From Actinokineospora alba (GTDB taxonomy: Bacteria > Actinomycetota > Actinomycetes > Mycobacteriales > Pseudonocardiaceae), in the NCBI RefSeq assembly GCF_004362515.1, contig NZ_SNXU01000001.1, forward strand, positions 3,348,001 to 3,412,000: a stretch of 64,000 nucleotides of DNA. The letters are read 5' to 3'. The position numbers and the translations under genes are program-made. Below are positions 8,167 through 16,134 of the stretch, piece by piece. Numbering within the stretch: the first letter of the stretch is position 1; every line of letters starts with the position of its first letter. Below the pieces are notes generated by a model. That model was not told the DNA's origin, did not search any database, and was given only the letters and a program-made list of their open reading frames with translations.

Positions 8167-9747
8167 ATGAATCGACGACGGAAAACCCAGTCCACACTCG
8201 CAGTTCTCGGGCTGGGTGTGAGTTTCCTGGCGGTCCTGCCCACCGCCTCCGCCGAGCCGCGTCAGGTGGCCGTCCCACTTTTCGCCGAGGACACGACCGC
8301 CCGCGCCGCGGGCCAGGCCGACAAGCTGCGGCAGGAACGGCCCGCCAACGCCGCGGTCCGGATCAAGCGCGCCAACGCCGCCGTGGTGGGTGCGGGAACC
8401 GAGCTGATCTCGCTGGACCTGGGTGACCGCACGGTCACCGCGGTGCGTGACAACGCGAGCACCACGGGAAGCGGCAACACCTTGTGGACCGGGCAGGTGC
8501 GGGAGACCGCGGTCGCCCGCTCCAGTGGTCCGGCCGAGGTCGGCACGGACGAGTACAACTCGGTGACACTGGTGCGTTCCGGTGAGGGCGTCACCGGCAC
8601 GGTCCGCGTTTCCGGTGTGCTGTACCAGATCCACCCGGTCGCCGGTGGTCAGCACGCGGTGCTCAAGGTCGACGAGTCCAAGATGCCGCAAGACCACCCC
8701 CGTGTGGAGGGCGGCGTGCCGACGATCGCCATGCCGGCGACGCAGAGCGCGGGCGCCGCGGCGAACACGGTGATCCGGGTGCAGGTCGTGGCGACCCAGC
8801 AGGCTGTGAACGGCTACAACGGGGACATGCGCGCCCTGGTCGACCTCGCGGTGTCGGAGACCAACAAGGGCTACCTGAACTCCGGGGTCGGGATCACCCT
8901 GGAACTGGCCCACTATTCGACGGTGAACTACACCGAGGCGGGCATGTCGACCGACCTCAGCCGCTTCCGCGGCACCAGCGACGGCTACATGGACGGGGTG
9001 CACGCTCTGCGCGACCAGTACGCCGCCGACGTCAACGTGCTGATCCTCAACGCCAGCACGTCCTGCGGCATCGCGTCGGGCATCGGCTCCTCGGCCGCGA
9101 CCGCGTTCGCCGTGGTGGCCCGCAGCTGCGCGACCGGGTACTACAGCTTCGGCCACGAGATCGGCCACCTGCAGTCCGCCCGGCACGACCCGGCGACCGA
9201 CTCGAAGACCACGCCCTACGCCTACGGCCACGGCTACCGGTACGGCAGTTCGTGGCGCACGATCATGGCCTACAACTGTTCCCCGAGTTGCCCGCGCATC
9301 AACTACTGGTCGAACCCGCGCAAGACCTACAACGGCGTTGCTATGGGCACCACCGACCGCAGTGACAACGCGCGGGTCCTCGAGCAGACGAAGGCCACCA
9401 TCGCCGCCTTCCGCGGCGGCACCGCGACGCCCACCAACGAGCTCTCCAAGGGCACCGCGGTCACCGGGCTTTCCGGCGCCTCCGGATCGTCGACCGCGTA
9501 CACCCTGACCGTCCCGGCGGGGGCGACGAACCTGTCGTTCTCGACGTCGGGCGGAACCGGCGACATGGACCTGTACGTGAAGTTCGGCAGCGCCGCGTCG
9601 ACCAGTTCCTACGACTGCCGCTCCACCACGAGTTCGTCGACCGAGCGGTGCGCCTTCACCACGGCGCAGGCGGGCACGTACCACGTGACCATGTCCGGGT
9701 ACTCCGCTTACTCGGGCGTGAGCCTGGTGGCGGACTACACGAGCTGA
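8167..9747 (+). CDS. Secreted zinc metalloprotease (M72-like) with C-terminal PPC domain
   Basis: 526 residues. ATG 8167 follows GAGGGAGAG and gives a clean Sec signal peptide (MNRRRK, hydrophobic core, cut near TASAEP). A pro-region follows. The catalytic domain has the extended zinc motif HEIGHLQSARH (HExxHxxxxxH) starting near residue 330, with a Met-turn TIMAY about 35 residues later; this fits metzincins of the peptidyl-Asp endopeptidase (M72) type. The last 100 residues form a bacterial pre-peptidase C-terminal beta domain (MDLYVKFG...CRSTTSSS). The intergenic 210 bp upstream holds the promoter. A strong hairpin follows the stop. Confidence 0.88.
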   Translation: MNRRRKTQSTLAVLGLGVSFLAVLPTASAEPRQVAVPLFAEDTTARAAGQADKLRQERPANAAVRIKRANAAVVGAGTELISLDLGDRTVTAVRDNASTTGSGNTLWTGQVRETAVARSSGPAEVGTDEYNSVTLVRSGEGVTGTVRVSGVLYQIHPVAGGQHAVLKVDESKMPQDHPRVEGGVPTIAMPATQSAGAAANTVIRVQVVATQQAVNGYNGDMRALVDLAVSETNKGYLNSGVGITLELAHYSTVNYTEAGMSTDLSRFRGTSDGYMDGVHALRDQYAADVNVLILNASTSCGIASGIGSSAATAFAVVARSCATGYYSFGHEIGHLQSARHDPATDSKTTPYAYGHGYRYGSSWRTIMAYNCSPSCPRINYWSNPRKTYNGVAMGTTDRSDNARVLEQTKATIAAFRGGTATPTNELSKGTAVTGLSGASGSSTAYTLTVPAGATNLSFSTSGGTGDMDLYVKFGSAASTSSYDCRSTTSSSTERCAFTTAQAGTYHVTMSGYSAYSGVSLVADYTS

Positions 9748-9753
9748 CGACGG

Positions 9754-9785
9754 CCGCCGAGGGGGCGCCCGGGCCCCCTCGGCGG
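9754..9785. terminator. Hairpin terminator between convergent genes
   Basis: Perfect 13-bp stem, 9754-9766 with 9773-9785, GC-rich, placed between the protease stop (9747) and the convergent ogt stop (9788). It can serve both strands. There is no clear U-run, as is usual in high-GC Actinobacteria. Confidence 0.8.
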
Positions 9786-9787
9786 TG

Positions 9788-10303
9788 TCAGAACAGTGAT
9801 GGCTGCCCGTTGGGGGCCGCGCCCTCGATGGTGAGCATGCGGAGCTTGGTGGCCGAGCCGCCGCCCGCGGAGAACCCGCCGATCTTGCCGCCCGCGCCGA
9901 GCACCCGGTGGCACGGAACGATGATCGGGTACGGGTTGCGGCCCAGCGCCTGGCCGACGGCCTGGGCGGAACCGGGCATACCCAGCTCGCGGGCGACCTC
10001 GCCGTAGGTGAGCGTGCTGCCGGGCGGGATGGCCCGGGCGACGCGGTAGACCTGTTGGTGGAACTCGGGAACCCCGGTGGGGTCGAGTTCGATGTCGGCG
10101 AGGTCGTCGGCCGCACCCGCCAGCAGCGCGGTCATCCGCTCGATCGCCGCACGCACCTGCGGGGGAGGCTCGGTCTCCTCACCACCACCGAGCCGCCGAA
10201 CCGTGGCCGCGTCGTCTTTCTCCGGGAGCTGGACAGCGGTGATCCCGTTCGGCCCCCATGCGACACCACAGCAACCGATAGCCGTATCGAACAGCGCGTA
10301 CAT
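9788..10303 (-). CDS. ogt: Methylated-DNA-protein-cysteine methyltransferase
   Basis: 171 residues from ATG 10303. The active-site PCHRV with its nucleophilic Cys is near residue 133, inside the usual NPYPIIVPCHRVLGAGGKIG stretch. The helix-turn-helix part TLTYGEVARELG precedes it. It removes alkyl groups from O6-alkylguanine by suicidal transfer to the Cys. The N-terminal domain is a normal short Ogt type with no Ada regulatory region. No ribosome site is visible in front of the ATG, so translation may be leaderless. Its 5' side abuts a large inverted repeat at 10337-10436. Confidence 0.93.
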   Translation of the reverse strand: MYALFDTAIGCCGVAWGPNGITAVQLPEKDDAATVRRLGGGEETEPPPQVRAAIERMTALLAGAADDLADIELDPTGVPEFHQQVYRVARAIPPGSTLTYGEVARELGMPGSAQAVGQALGRNPYPIIVPCHRVLGAGGKIGGFSAGGGSATKLRMLTIEGAAPNGQPSLF

Positions 10304-10336
10304 GGGAACACTGTGACATAGCGCCCGGGGGCGCGG

Positions 10337-10436
10337 CTCGGTCGCATTGATGGTGACGTTTCGGGGGTCCCGCACGAACACTGCCAACTTCGATGGCGTG
10401 TTCGTGCGGGACCCCCGAAACGTCACCGCGACCGAG
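10337..10436. repeat. 100-bp imperfect palindrome with two nested perfect arms
   Basis: Inner arms are 30 bp each and perfect (10352-10381 with 10398-10427), separated by 16 bp that themselves hold a GCCA/TGGC stem. Outer arms of 9 bp (10337-10345 with 10428-10436) extend the structure, with a 6-base bulge on the left. It lies between the ogt start and the downstream stop of the next minus-strand gene. It could end transcription of the 10454-12039 genes, or be a repetitive palindromic or MITE-like unit. Confidence 0.85.
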
Positions 10437-10453
10437 CGGGGTTGGGAGTCCGC

Positions 10454-11473
10454 TCAGGCTTGCAGCAATTGGTCGAGCAGGGCTCGGTATTGGTGGAGGG
10501 ATTGGCGTAGTTCCTCGGTGTCCTGCGTGGATCGGCGGAGGGCCTTGTGGCGTTCGGCCATCGAGTTCTGCAGGCTCCGGATCACCTCGGTGACCAGCGC
10601 GTCCGCTCCCCGCACCGCGTCCTGGGGGTTGTCGACGAACGTCGCCTGCACCCGCTGCCACTCACCGCGCAGCCGCGAGGCCTCGTCGGGCTGGAACAGC
10701 TTGCCCTGCCCGCCGCGATCACCCCGGTCGACTTCCGGCGCGATCCGATCCGTGGAGCGCGGGCCGAAGCCGTCCGCCTCGTCCGCGTCGGGGCGGCCCG
10801 CCTGCCGGGCGACGGAAGCCTCGCCGGGTGGGACAGTGGCGTCGGACTCGGCGGGCGGGACGAGGCCGGCGTGCGGCTGCGTCATACCCGCGCCGCCGGG
10901 TTGTCCAGGACCCGTCGGCCTGCCTTGCTCACCGGGCCCCATGGCTCCGGGTTGCCCGGAACCCATTGGCGCGTCTTGCACCCCGGTGGCCATGGGCATT
11001 CGGCGCTCGCCGGACTCCCCGGAACCCATCGGCCCGCCTGGGTGCCCGGAACCGGTCGGCTGCCTGCCACCCATGGGCCTGGCTTGCTCGCCGGGACCAG
11101 TCGGCCTGCCTTGTTCCCCGGTGCCCATCGGCCGGTCCGCCCGGTCGGGACCTCGCTGTCCGCCCGGCTGCCCGGGACCCATGGGAGGCATGGCCTGCGT
11201 CTCCGGCTGCTCGGCGACCGCGGGCCGGTCCGGCCCGCTCGTCCGTGGCGGCGCCGAAGGGTCGTCACGCGGCGGCATCGGTGCCCGCGCGTCGCGCGGG
11301 CCGGGTTGTGGCCTGACTTCCTGTCGGACGTCAGGGGTCTCGTCGTGCGTGGGCGCTCTCCTCGTGGGGACCTCGCCGGGCCGCTGATCCTCAGCCGATT
11401 CGGATAAGTCGACGTCCTGCGAGGTCTGGCCGCGGTGTTGTCGTGGATCTGGGTGTTCGGTCTCGTGTCGCAC
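10454..11473 (-). CDS. Hypothetical protein, Pro/Gly/Met-rich with C-terminal helical domain
   Basis: 339 residues from GTG 11473, preceded by GGAGG. Residues about 1-230 are low-complexity and probably disordered, made of PMGxGxxG and GEQGRPTGPG-like units, with no signal peptide. Residues about 255-339 form a compact helical domain (WQRVQATFVDNPQDAV ... LHQYRALLDQLLQ). The same domain pattern ends the neighbouring 183-residue membrane protein, so the two genes are probably paralogous at this end and act together. They lie 14 bp apart in one operon. I do not recognise a characterised family. Confidence 0.7.
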   Translation of the reverse strand: MRHETEHPDPRQHRGQTSQDVDLSESAEDQRPGEVPTRRAPTHDETPDVRQEVRPQPGPRDARAPMPPRDDPSAPPRTSGPDRPAVAEQPETQAMPPMGPGQPGGQRGPDRADRPMGTGEQGRPTGPGEQARPMGGRQPTGSGHPGGPMGSGESGERRMPMATGVQDAPMGSGQPGAMGPGEQGRPTGPGQPGGAGMTQPHAGLVPPAESDATVPPGEASVARQAGRPDADEADGFGPRSTDRIAPEVDRGDRGGQGKLFQPDEASRLRGEWQRVQATFVDNPQDAVRGADALVTEVIRSLQNSMAERHKALRRSTQDTEELRQSLHQYRALLDQLLQA

Positions 11474-11487
11474 GGATACCTCCGTGG

Positions 11488-12039
11488 CTATCGCTGGTTG
11501 GTGTGGTGTTCGGCAGGCCCGAGCAGGTCGTCGAACAGCGCTCGGTAATGCACCATCGCGGCGCGCAGTTCCTCGGTGGAGACCTGGGTGCGGGCGTTGC
11601 GCTCCTTGATCTCGTGCGCCTCGCGGTAGTGCTCCAAGGTCTGGGCGTGGCCGACGGACAGGTCGGCGACCTGCTGGTCGTAGTCCTCCGTGGGGTAGCC
11701 GCGCTCAGCCATCAGCGCGGTCACGAGCCGGTCGGCCTCCTCGACCGACGGACTCGGCCGGTCCACGAACTGCTCCTGCACGAGCGCCCAGTGCTGGGAG
11801 TAGCGGTCGCGCAGGGTCGGCGTGAGCTCCTTGATGTCGAGCTCGGCGTGCCGCTTCTCCCGCTGCGCCAACTCGCGCTCGGCCTCGCGGCGCGGCTGTT
11901 CGGCCACGGTGCGGTCGTACTCCGGGCCGAACTGTTCGCGCAGGTGAGCGCGGCGTCTGCGCATCATGACCAGGACCGCGATCACCACGAGGATCACGAC
12001 GACGGCGATGACGATGCCGATGATCGTGCCGGTTGACAT
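11488..12039 (-). CDS. Membrane-anchored hypothetical protein with the same C-terminal helical domain
   Basis: 183 residues from ATG 12039, preceded by AAGGAGA. One N-terminal membrane helix (residues 5-25, followed by RRRR) anchors it. A charged, coiled-coil-like segment follows, then a domain with VQEQFVDRPSPSVEEADRLV and VHYRALFDDLLG. These match FVDNPQDAV and YRALLDQLL in the downstream 339-residue protein. Orientation by the positive-inside rule puts the domain in the cytoplasm. It is the first gene of a two-gene operon. Its function is unknown. Confidence 0.72.
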   Translation of the reverse strand: MSTGTIIGIVIAVVVILVVIAVLVMMRRRRAHLREQFGPEYDRTVAEQPRREAERELAQREKRHAELDIKELTPTLRDRYSQHWALVQEQFVDRPSPSVEEADRLVTALMAERGYPTEDYDQQVADLSVGHAQTLEHYREAHEIKERNARTQVSTEELRAAMVHYRALFDDLLGPAEHHTNQR

Positions 12040-12113
12040 GTCGTCTCCTTCCGGAGCGAAAGGAACAAAACGGATCCCTTCCGGCTACCCCGCTCCGGCC
12101 TGCCGAAACGCTG

Positions 12114-12536
12114 TCAGCACCCGCAGGTGATCGCGTGCGCCGGCGCGGTCAGCGGGTCGACCACGCCGCGTGTGCGGCCGGTCGCGCTTTCCACCTCGAA
12201 TCCCTCGCGCGCCCAGTACTCGAATCCGCCGAGCATCTCCTTGACGTGGTAGCCCAGCTTCGCGAACTCCAGCGCCGCCCGCGTCGCGCCATTGCAGCCC
12301 GGCCCCCAGCAGTAGGTGACGACGGCCGCCGTGAGCGGCACCAGGTCCCGTGCCTCGGCGGCGATGCGGGCGGTCGGCAGGTGCAGAGCGCCGGGCACGT
12401 GCCCCTGGTCCCACGACTCGGCGGACCGCGAGTCGACCAGGACGATCTCGCCGGTCGGCAGCGCGGCGTGCACGTCGCTGACGTCGGTCTCGAAGGCGAG
12501 GCGGGTGCTGAAGTGGGCGATGGCGGCGTTGTTCAT
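12114..12536 (-). CDS. Rhodanese-like sulfurtransferase
   Basis: 140 residues, a single rhodanese domain. The conserved DSRSAESWDQGHVPGALHL strand-helix is near residue 35-52, and the active-site loop is CWGPGCNGA with catalytic Cys at the first position. Two more Cys end the protein (ITCGC). The gene is divergent from the FtrA-like regulator 71 bp away. Rhodanese and FtrA-type genes are often neighbours in Actinobacteria, so the regulator probably controls it. The sulfur donor is unknown. Confidence 0.85.
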   Translation of the reverse strand: MNNAAIAHFSTRLAFETDVSDVHAALPTGEIVLVDSRSAESWDQGHVPGALHLPTARIAAEARDLVPLTAAVVTYCWGPGCNGATRAALEFAKLGYHVKEMLGGFEYWAREGFEVESATGRTRGVVDPLTAPAHAITCGC

Positions 12537-12607
12537 GGGGCAATCGTGGGGCCGAACGGCCCGATGACGGGAGTGGCGTGAATGCCGTTGTTCGCTAACA
12601 TCTCGCC

Positions 12608-13549
12608 ATGCGCACCGTGAGCGTGCTGGCCTACCCCGGGATGTCGATGTTCGAACTCGGCATCGTCACCGAGGTGTTCGGCCTGCCCCGGCCCGAACTC
12701 GACGTGGACTGGTACCGCCTCACCGTCTGCGCGGAAGCGGGCGAGGTCCCGGTGATCGGCGGCGCGCGCCTGCGCACCGACGGCGACCTCGACACGCTCG
12801 CGGCGGCGGACACCGTGATCATCCCCGGCGTGTCCGACGTGCGCGGAGCTTGCTCGCCCGCGCTGGTGGCAGCCCTGCGGTCAGCCCACGCTCGCGGCGC
12901 GCGTCTGGTGTCGATCTGCTCGGGAGCGTTCGCCCTCGCCGAAGCGGGCCTGCTCGACGGCCGCCGCGCCACGACGCACTGGCGCTACGCCGCCCGGCTG
13001 GCCGAACGCTTCCCCGCGGTCACGGTCGACCCGGACGTGCTCTATGTCGACGAGGGAGACGTCCTGACCAGTGCGGGAAGTGCCGCGGGCCTCGACCTGT
13101 GCGTGCACCTCATCCGCACCGACCACGGCGCGGCCGTCGCCAACGCGGTCGCGCGACGGCTGGTCGTGCCGCCGCACCGCGAGGGCGGGCAGGCGCAGTT
13201 CATCGAGTCACCGGTCAGCGCGCCCGAGGACGACGCCGTCACGGCCACGATGGCCTGGGCGCTCGCCAACCTGACCGCCCCGATCACCATCGCCACCCTC
13301 GCGCGTCAAGCGCACCTTTCGCCGCGGTCGTATCTGCGGCGGTTCAAGGAAAGCAGCGGGACCAGTCCGATTCGGTGGCTGATCGCCCAGCGGGTGCAGG
13401 CGAGCCTGCCGTTGTTGGAGGCCTCGGATCAGTCGGTCGCCGAAATCGCCACCGCGGTGGGGTTCGACAGCCCGGTGACTTTCCGCCACCATTTCGCGCG
13501 CGCTTTGCACACCTCGCCATCGGGCTACCGGCGGGCATTCCGCGGCTGA
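12608..13549 (+). CDS. ftrA: FtrA-like AraC-family regulator with DJ-1/PfpI domain
   Basis: 313 residues. Residues about 1-170 form a class I glutamine-amidotransferase/PfpI-like domain (VSICSGAFALAEAGLL holds the nucleophile-elbow Cys, THWRYA the following His). Residues about 210-312 are the paired AraC helix-turn-helix domains (HLSPRSYLRRFKE; VGFDSPVTFRHHFAR). This two-domain layout is that of FtrA/GlxA regulators. It is divergent from the rhodanese gene and likely controls it. A short IR (GGGCCGAACGGCCC) lies in the 71-bp spacer. Confidence 0.85.
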   Translation: MRTVSVLAYPGMSMFELGIVTEVFGLPRPELDVDWYRLTVCAEAGEVPVIGGARLRTDGDLDTLAAADTVIIPGVSDVRGACSPALVAALRSAHARGARLVSICSGAFALAEAGLLDGRRATTHWRYAARLAERFPAVTVDPDVLYVDEGDVLTSAGSAAGLDLCVHLIRTDHGAAVANAVARRLVVPPHREGGQAQFIESPVSAPEDDAVTATMAWALANLTAPITIATLARQAHLSPRSYLRRFKESSGTSPIRWLIAQRVQASLPLLEASDQSVAEIATAVGFDSPVTFRHHFARALHTSPSGYRRAFRG

Positions 13550-13558
13550 ATACCCGCC

Positions 13559-14023
13559 TCACATCTCGACGACGGCGAGCATCGGGTCCGAGAACTGGTA
13601 ACCGATTCCCCGAACCGTCCGGATCAGGTCCCGATCGGCGTCGATCTTGCCGCGCAGTCGGCGGACATGCACGTCCACTGTCCGCTCGCTGACATACGTC
13701 GTGTGCCACACCTCCGCCATCAGCGCCCGCCGCCGATGCACCCGGGTCGGTCGGGAGACGAGGTAGTGCAGCAGGTCGAACTCCAGCCGGGTCAGCTCCA
13801 CCTCACGGCCGCGCCAGAGCACCTTGCGGGAGCCCACCTGCAAGCGCAGCGGGGCTGACCGCGGCAGGGGGACGACCACCCCGGGCAGCGGGTCGATCGA
13901 CTCCACCGTGCCCAGGGCGCTCAGTGCGCCGAACAGGTCGGGAAGCCGGTCCGCGTCGGCGGTCAGGTGGACGGTCAGGGCGAGTCGGGTGGTTTCGGGC
14001 GCGCTGAACAGAGGCGTGGCCAT
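13559..14023 (-). CDS. Stand-alone OmpR-type winged-helix DNA-binding protein
   Basis: 154 residues. Residues about 60-148 form an OmpR/PhoB winged helix (LTRLEFDLLHYLVSRP, ERTVDVHVRRLRGKID, IRTVRGIGYQF), the best conserved part. The first 55 residues do not form a receiver: there is no phospho-acceptor Asp motif, only a short alpha/beta segment. It may be regulated by that segment or by protein contacts. It is convergent with the FtrA gene (9 bp between stops) and has no kinase next to it. Confidence 0.82.
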   Translation of the reverse strand: MATPLFSAPETTRLALTVHLTADADRLPDLFGALSALGTVESIDPLPGVVVPLPRSAPLRLQVGSRKVLWRGREVELTRLEFDLLHYLVSRPTRVHRRRALMAEVWHTTYVSERTVDVHVRRLRGKIDADRDLIRTVRGIGYQFSDPMLAVVEM

Positions 14024-14129
14024 GGTGGGTCCAAAGGGGTTCAGAGGGTGCAGAGCGACTGGGGACGGCGGCGGTCAGGGCCGACATCGCGGGTGAGGAG
14101 TCACTGTTCGCACACTCTGAGTCGACCAG

Positions 14130-14161
14130 GGCCGGGACGCGCGGTCAACGGCGTCCCGGCC
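14130..14161 (-). terminator. Hairpin terminator
   Basis: Perfect 11-bp stem, 14130-14140 with 14151-14161, 10-base loop. It starts just downstream of the stop of the minus-strand gene 14175-15224. Confidence 0.7.
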
Positions 14162-14174
14162 TCTGGGACAAGTG

Positions 14175-15224
14175 CTACTCCGGGAAGTGCTCGATCGCCA
14201 GGTATGGGTGCAGCGGTCCCGCGTTGCGCGGCAGGAACCACTCGTCGAAGTCGAGGCCGGGGGTGCCGAGCAGGTCGATGTCGTCCTCACCCTCGGTGGC
14301 GAGGTCGAAGAGCCGCTCGTGGTCGAGGTCGGCGAAGGCGTGCTCGTCGAACGCGGTGAGGATCTCCTTGATCGGCAGCTCGTCGAGCAGGCCCGCGAGG
14401 TCGAGCTGGACCGCGGCCTCGCCCTTGAGCACGTGCAGCGCCAGCGCCTCGGCGGTGCACAGCGGCGCGACCCAGTCGGGCTGCGAGAGCCGGTAGCCCA
14501 GGATCGACGTCGTGACCAGGAACTGCTTGGCGAACAGCGCGCCGTAGTGGTCGGCGTAGCGCAGCGGGAGCTGGTTGATCACGCTGAGCGCCTCGACGTC
14601 GCCCGCGGCGCCCTCGGCGTCCTCCAGCTCCTGGATGTCGGCGAACAGCTCGTCGGTGAGGATCTCCATGCCCTGCACCAGCGCGCCCGCCACCAGCCGG
14701 GCCGCCTCCTCGGAGATCACGCAGTCGGGGTCGTCGGGGTCGTGGCCGAACGCCTCCGGGCCGAACGCGCGCAGCGTCGCCGCCGAGACGAGCAGCTCAT
14801 CGCGCAGGGCGGTGATCTCCTCCTCGGTCAGCTCGGCCTCGTCGTCCTCTTCTTCCTCCGGCTCGGTGATCTTGGCGCCGAGCGCGGCCTCGAGGTCGTC
14901 GTCGGTGGCGATGACCTCGCACCGGCCGACCGTCCACCCCTCGAGCAGATCGGTCTGCGCGATCATCTCGGTGAGCACGTGCCGGGCGGCTTCCTCGGCG
15001 AAGGCCAGGGCGGGCGAGTCGACCAGCCACGTGATGACCGCGCCGGTCGGGTGGACCGCGATCGCGTGGTCGAGCGGCTCGACCTCGATGCCGTCGGGAC
15101 CCTCGATCCCGGCGAGCAGGTCGAGCTGCTCGTCGAGCAGGGCGGCGACGCCGTGGCGCTGCAGCGGGTCGAGGTCGGCGGTCCCGGGCGCGGGGGACAG
15201 GCTGGCGGTGAGCTGGTATTCCAC
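14175..15224 (-). CDS. Acidic hypothetical protein
   Basis: 349 residues, very acidic, with a Glu/Asp run near residues 121-136 and no signal peptide or membrane helix. I see an N-terminal alpha/beta part (ASLSPAPGTADLDPLQRHG; GAVITWLVDSP) and a mostly helical middle. No motif points to an enzyme. Codon use is like its neighbours and the plus-strand open frame across the same bases is a shadow of it. Upstream it is divergent from the DUF4239 gene, 145 bp apart. A terminator hairpin follows its stop. Role unknown. Confidence 0.7.
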   Translation of the reverse strand: MEYQLTASLSPAPGTADLDPLQRHGVAALLDEQLDLLAGIEGPDGIEVEPLDHAIAVHPTGAVITWLVDSPALAFAEEAARHVLTEMIAQTDLLEGWTVGRCEVIATDDDLEAALGAKITEPEEEEDDEAELTEEEITALRDELLVSAATLRAFGPEAFGHDPDDPDCVISEEAARLVAGALVQGMEILTDELFADIQELEDAEGAAGDVEALSVINQLPLRYADHYGALFAKQFLVTTSILGYRLSQPDWVAPLCTAEALALHVLKGEAAVQLDLAGLLDELPIKEILTAFDEHAFADLDHERLFDLATEGEDDIDLLGTPGLDFDEWFLPRNAGPLHPYLAIEHFPE

Positions 15225-15369
15225 GGGTGGAGTGTAGGAGCGCGGAGTGGACCGCCGGCGTAGCGGGCGTCATCCGATCGAGTACAAAGATCATCCAGAC
15301 GCGACGTGCACTTCCCGGCTGGACACGATTTCCTTGGTGTTTAAGCAGTTTCCTCTGGGAAGGATGGGC

Positions 15370-16134
15370 ATGGGCATCTATGTCGCCGGCCTCTTCTGGG
15401 TGTTGGGCGCGGCGCTCGTCGCGGGCGTGGTCGCCTACGTGGTCCGCCGCTTCGGCGAGACGCACGGCACCGTGGAGAACAACGAGGCCGCGGGTCAGGT
15501 GTTCACCATCGTCGGCGGGCTGCACGCGGTGCTGCTCGCGTTCGTCCTGATCTCCCTGTTCGACGCGGTCAGCCACGCCGAGGACGGCGCCTACCGGGAG
15601 GCGGACAGCCTGGTCGCGGCGAGTTGGGCGGCCGAGGCGCTGCCCGAGCCGACCCGGTCGGAGGTGCGCGACCTGTCGGTGTCCTACGCGAGCGCGGTCC
15701 TCGACAAGGAGTGGCCGCTGATGCGCGAGGGCAGCGGCGACGCGGGCGAGCAGGGCTGGCGCGACCTCGAGCAGATGCGTTCCGCGATCAGCCAGGCCAC
15801 CGCCGCGGACGAGTGGCAGAACGACCAGAAGACCGAGGCGGTCGACAAGCTGTGGACGGTCTACGAGGCCAGGCAGGAGCGCCTCAACGCCGCGGGCAGT
15901 GAGGGCGTGAGCGACGTGGTGTGGTTCGCGCTGCTCGCGGGCAGCGTCATGTCGGTGGCGCTGCCCCTGCTGTTCGGCGGGCCGCGCCCCAAGACGCACA
16001 TCCTGATCGTGGCGGTCCTCGCGGGCACGCTGTCGCTGCTGCTGTTCGCGACCCACCAGCTGCAGAACCCGTACGCCGGCGGCGCCCAGGTCGGCCCGGA
16101 CGCGTTCGAGTCGGTCCTGGCGCGCTTGCAATGA
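15370..16134 (+). CDS. DUF4239-family membrane protein
   Basis: 254 residues from ATG 15370, six bases after GGGAAGG; longer starts lack a ribosome site. Four hydrophobic helices (about 3-23, 42-62, 182-202, 207-226) flank a helical extracytoplasmic or cytoplasmic loop. The segment NNEAAGQVFTIVGGLHAVLLAF and the SWAAEALPEP region match the general layout of DUF4239 proteins. No biochemical role is known for that family. Its stop overlaps the ATG of the next gene by four bases (ATGA), so both are co-translated. Confidence 0.8.
   Translation: MGIYVAGLFWVLGAALVAGVVAYVVRRFGETHGTVENNEAAGQVFTIVGGLHAVLLAFVLISLFDAVSHAEDGAYREADSLVAASWAAEALPEPTRSEVRDLSVSYASAVLDKEWPLMREGSGDAGEQGWRDLEQMRSAISQATAADEWQNDQKTEAVDKLWTVYEARQERLNAAGSEGVSDVVWFALLAGSVMSVALPLLFGGPRPKTHILIVAVLAGTLSLLLFATHQLQNPYAGGAQVGPDAFESVLARLQ

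Noticed and set aside
14172..15263. Long plus-strand open frame of 363 codons
   Set aside because: It is antisense to the acidic 349-residue gene, has no ribosome site, and its protein is biased (Gly/Arg/Val-rich), as expected of a high-GC shadow frame.
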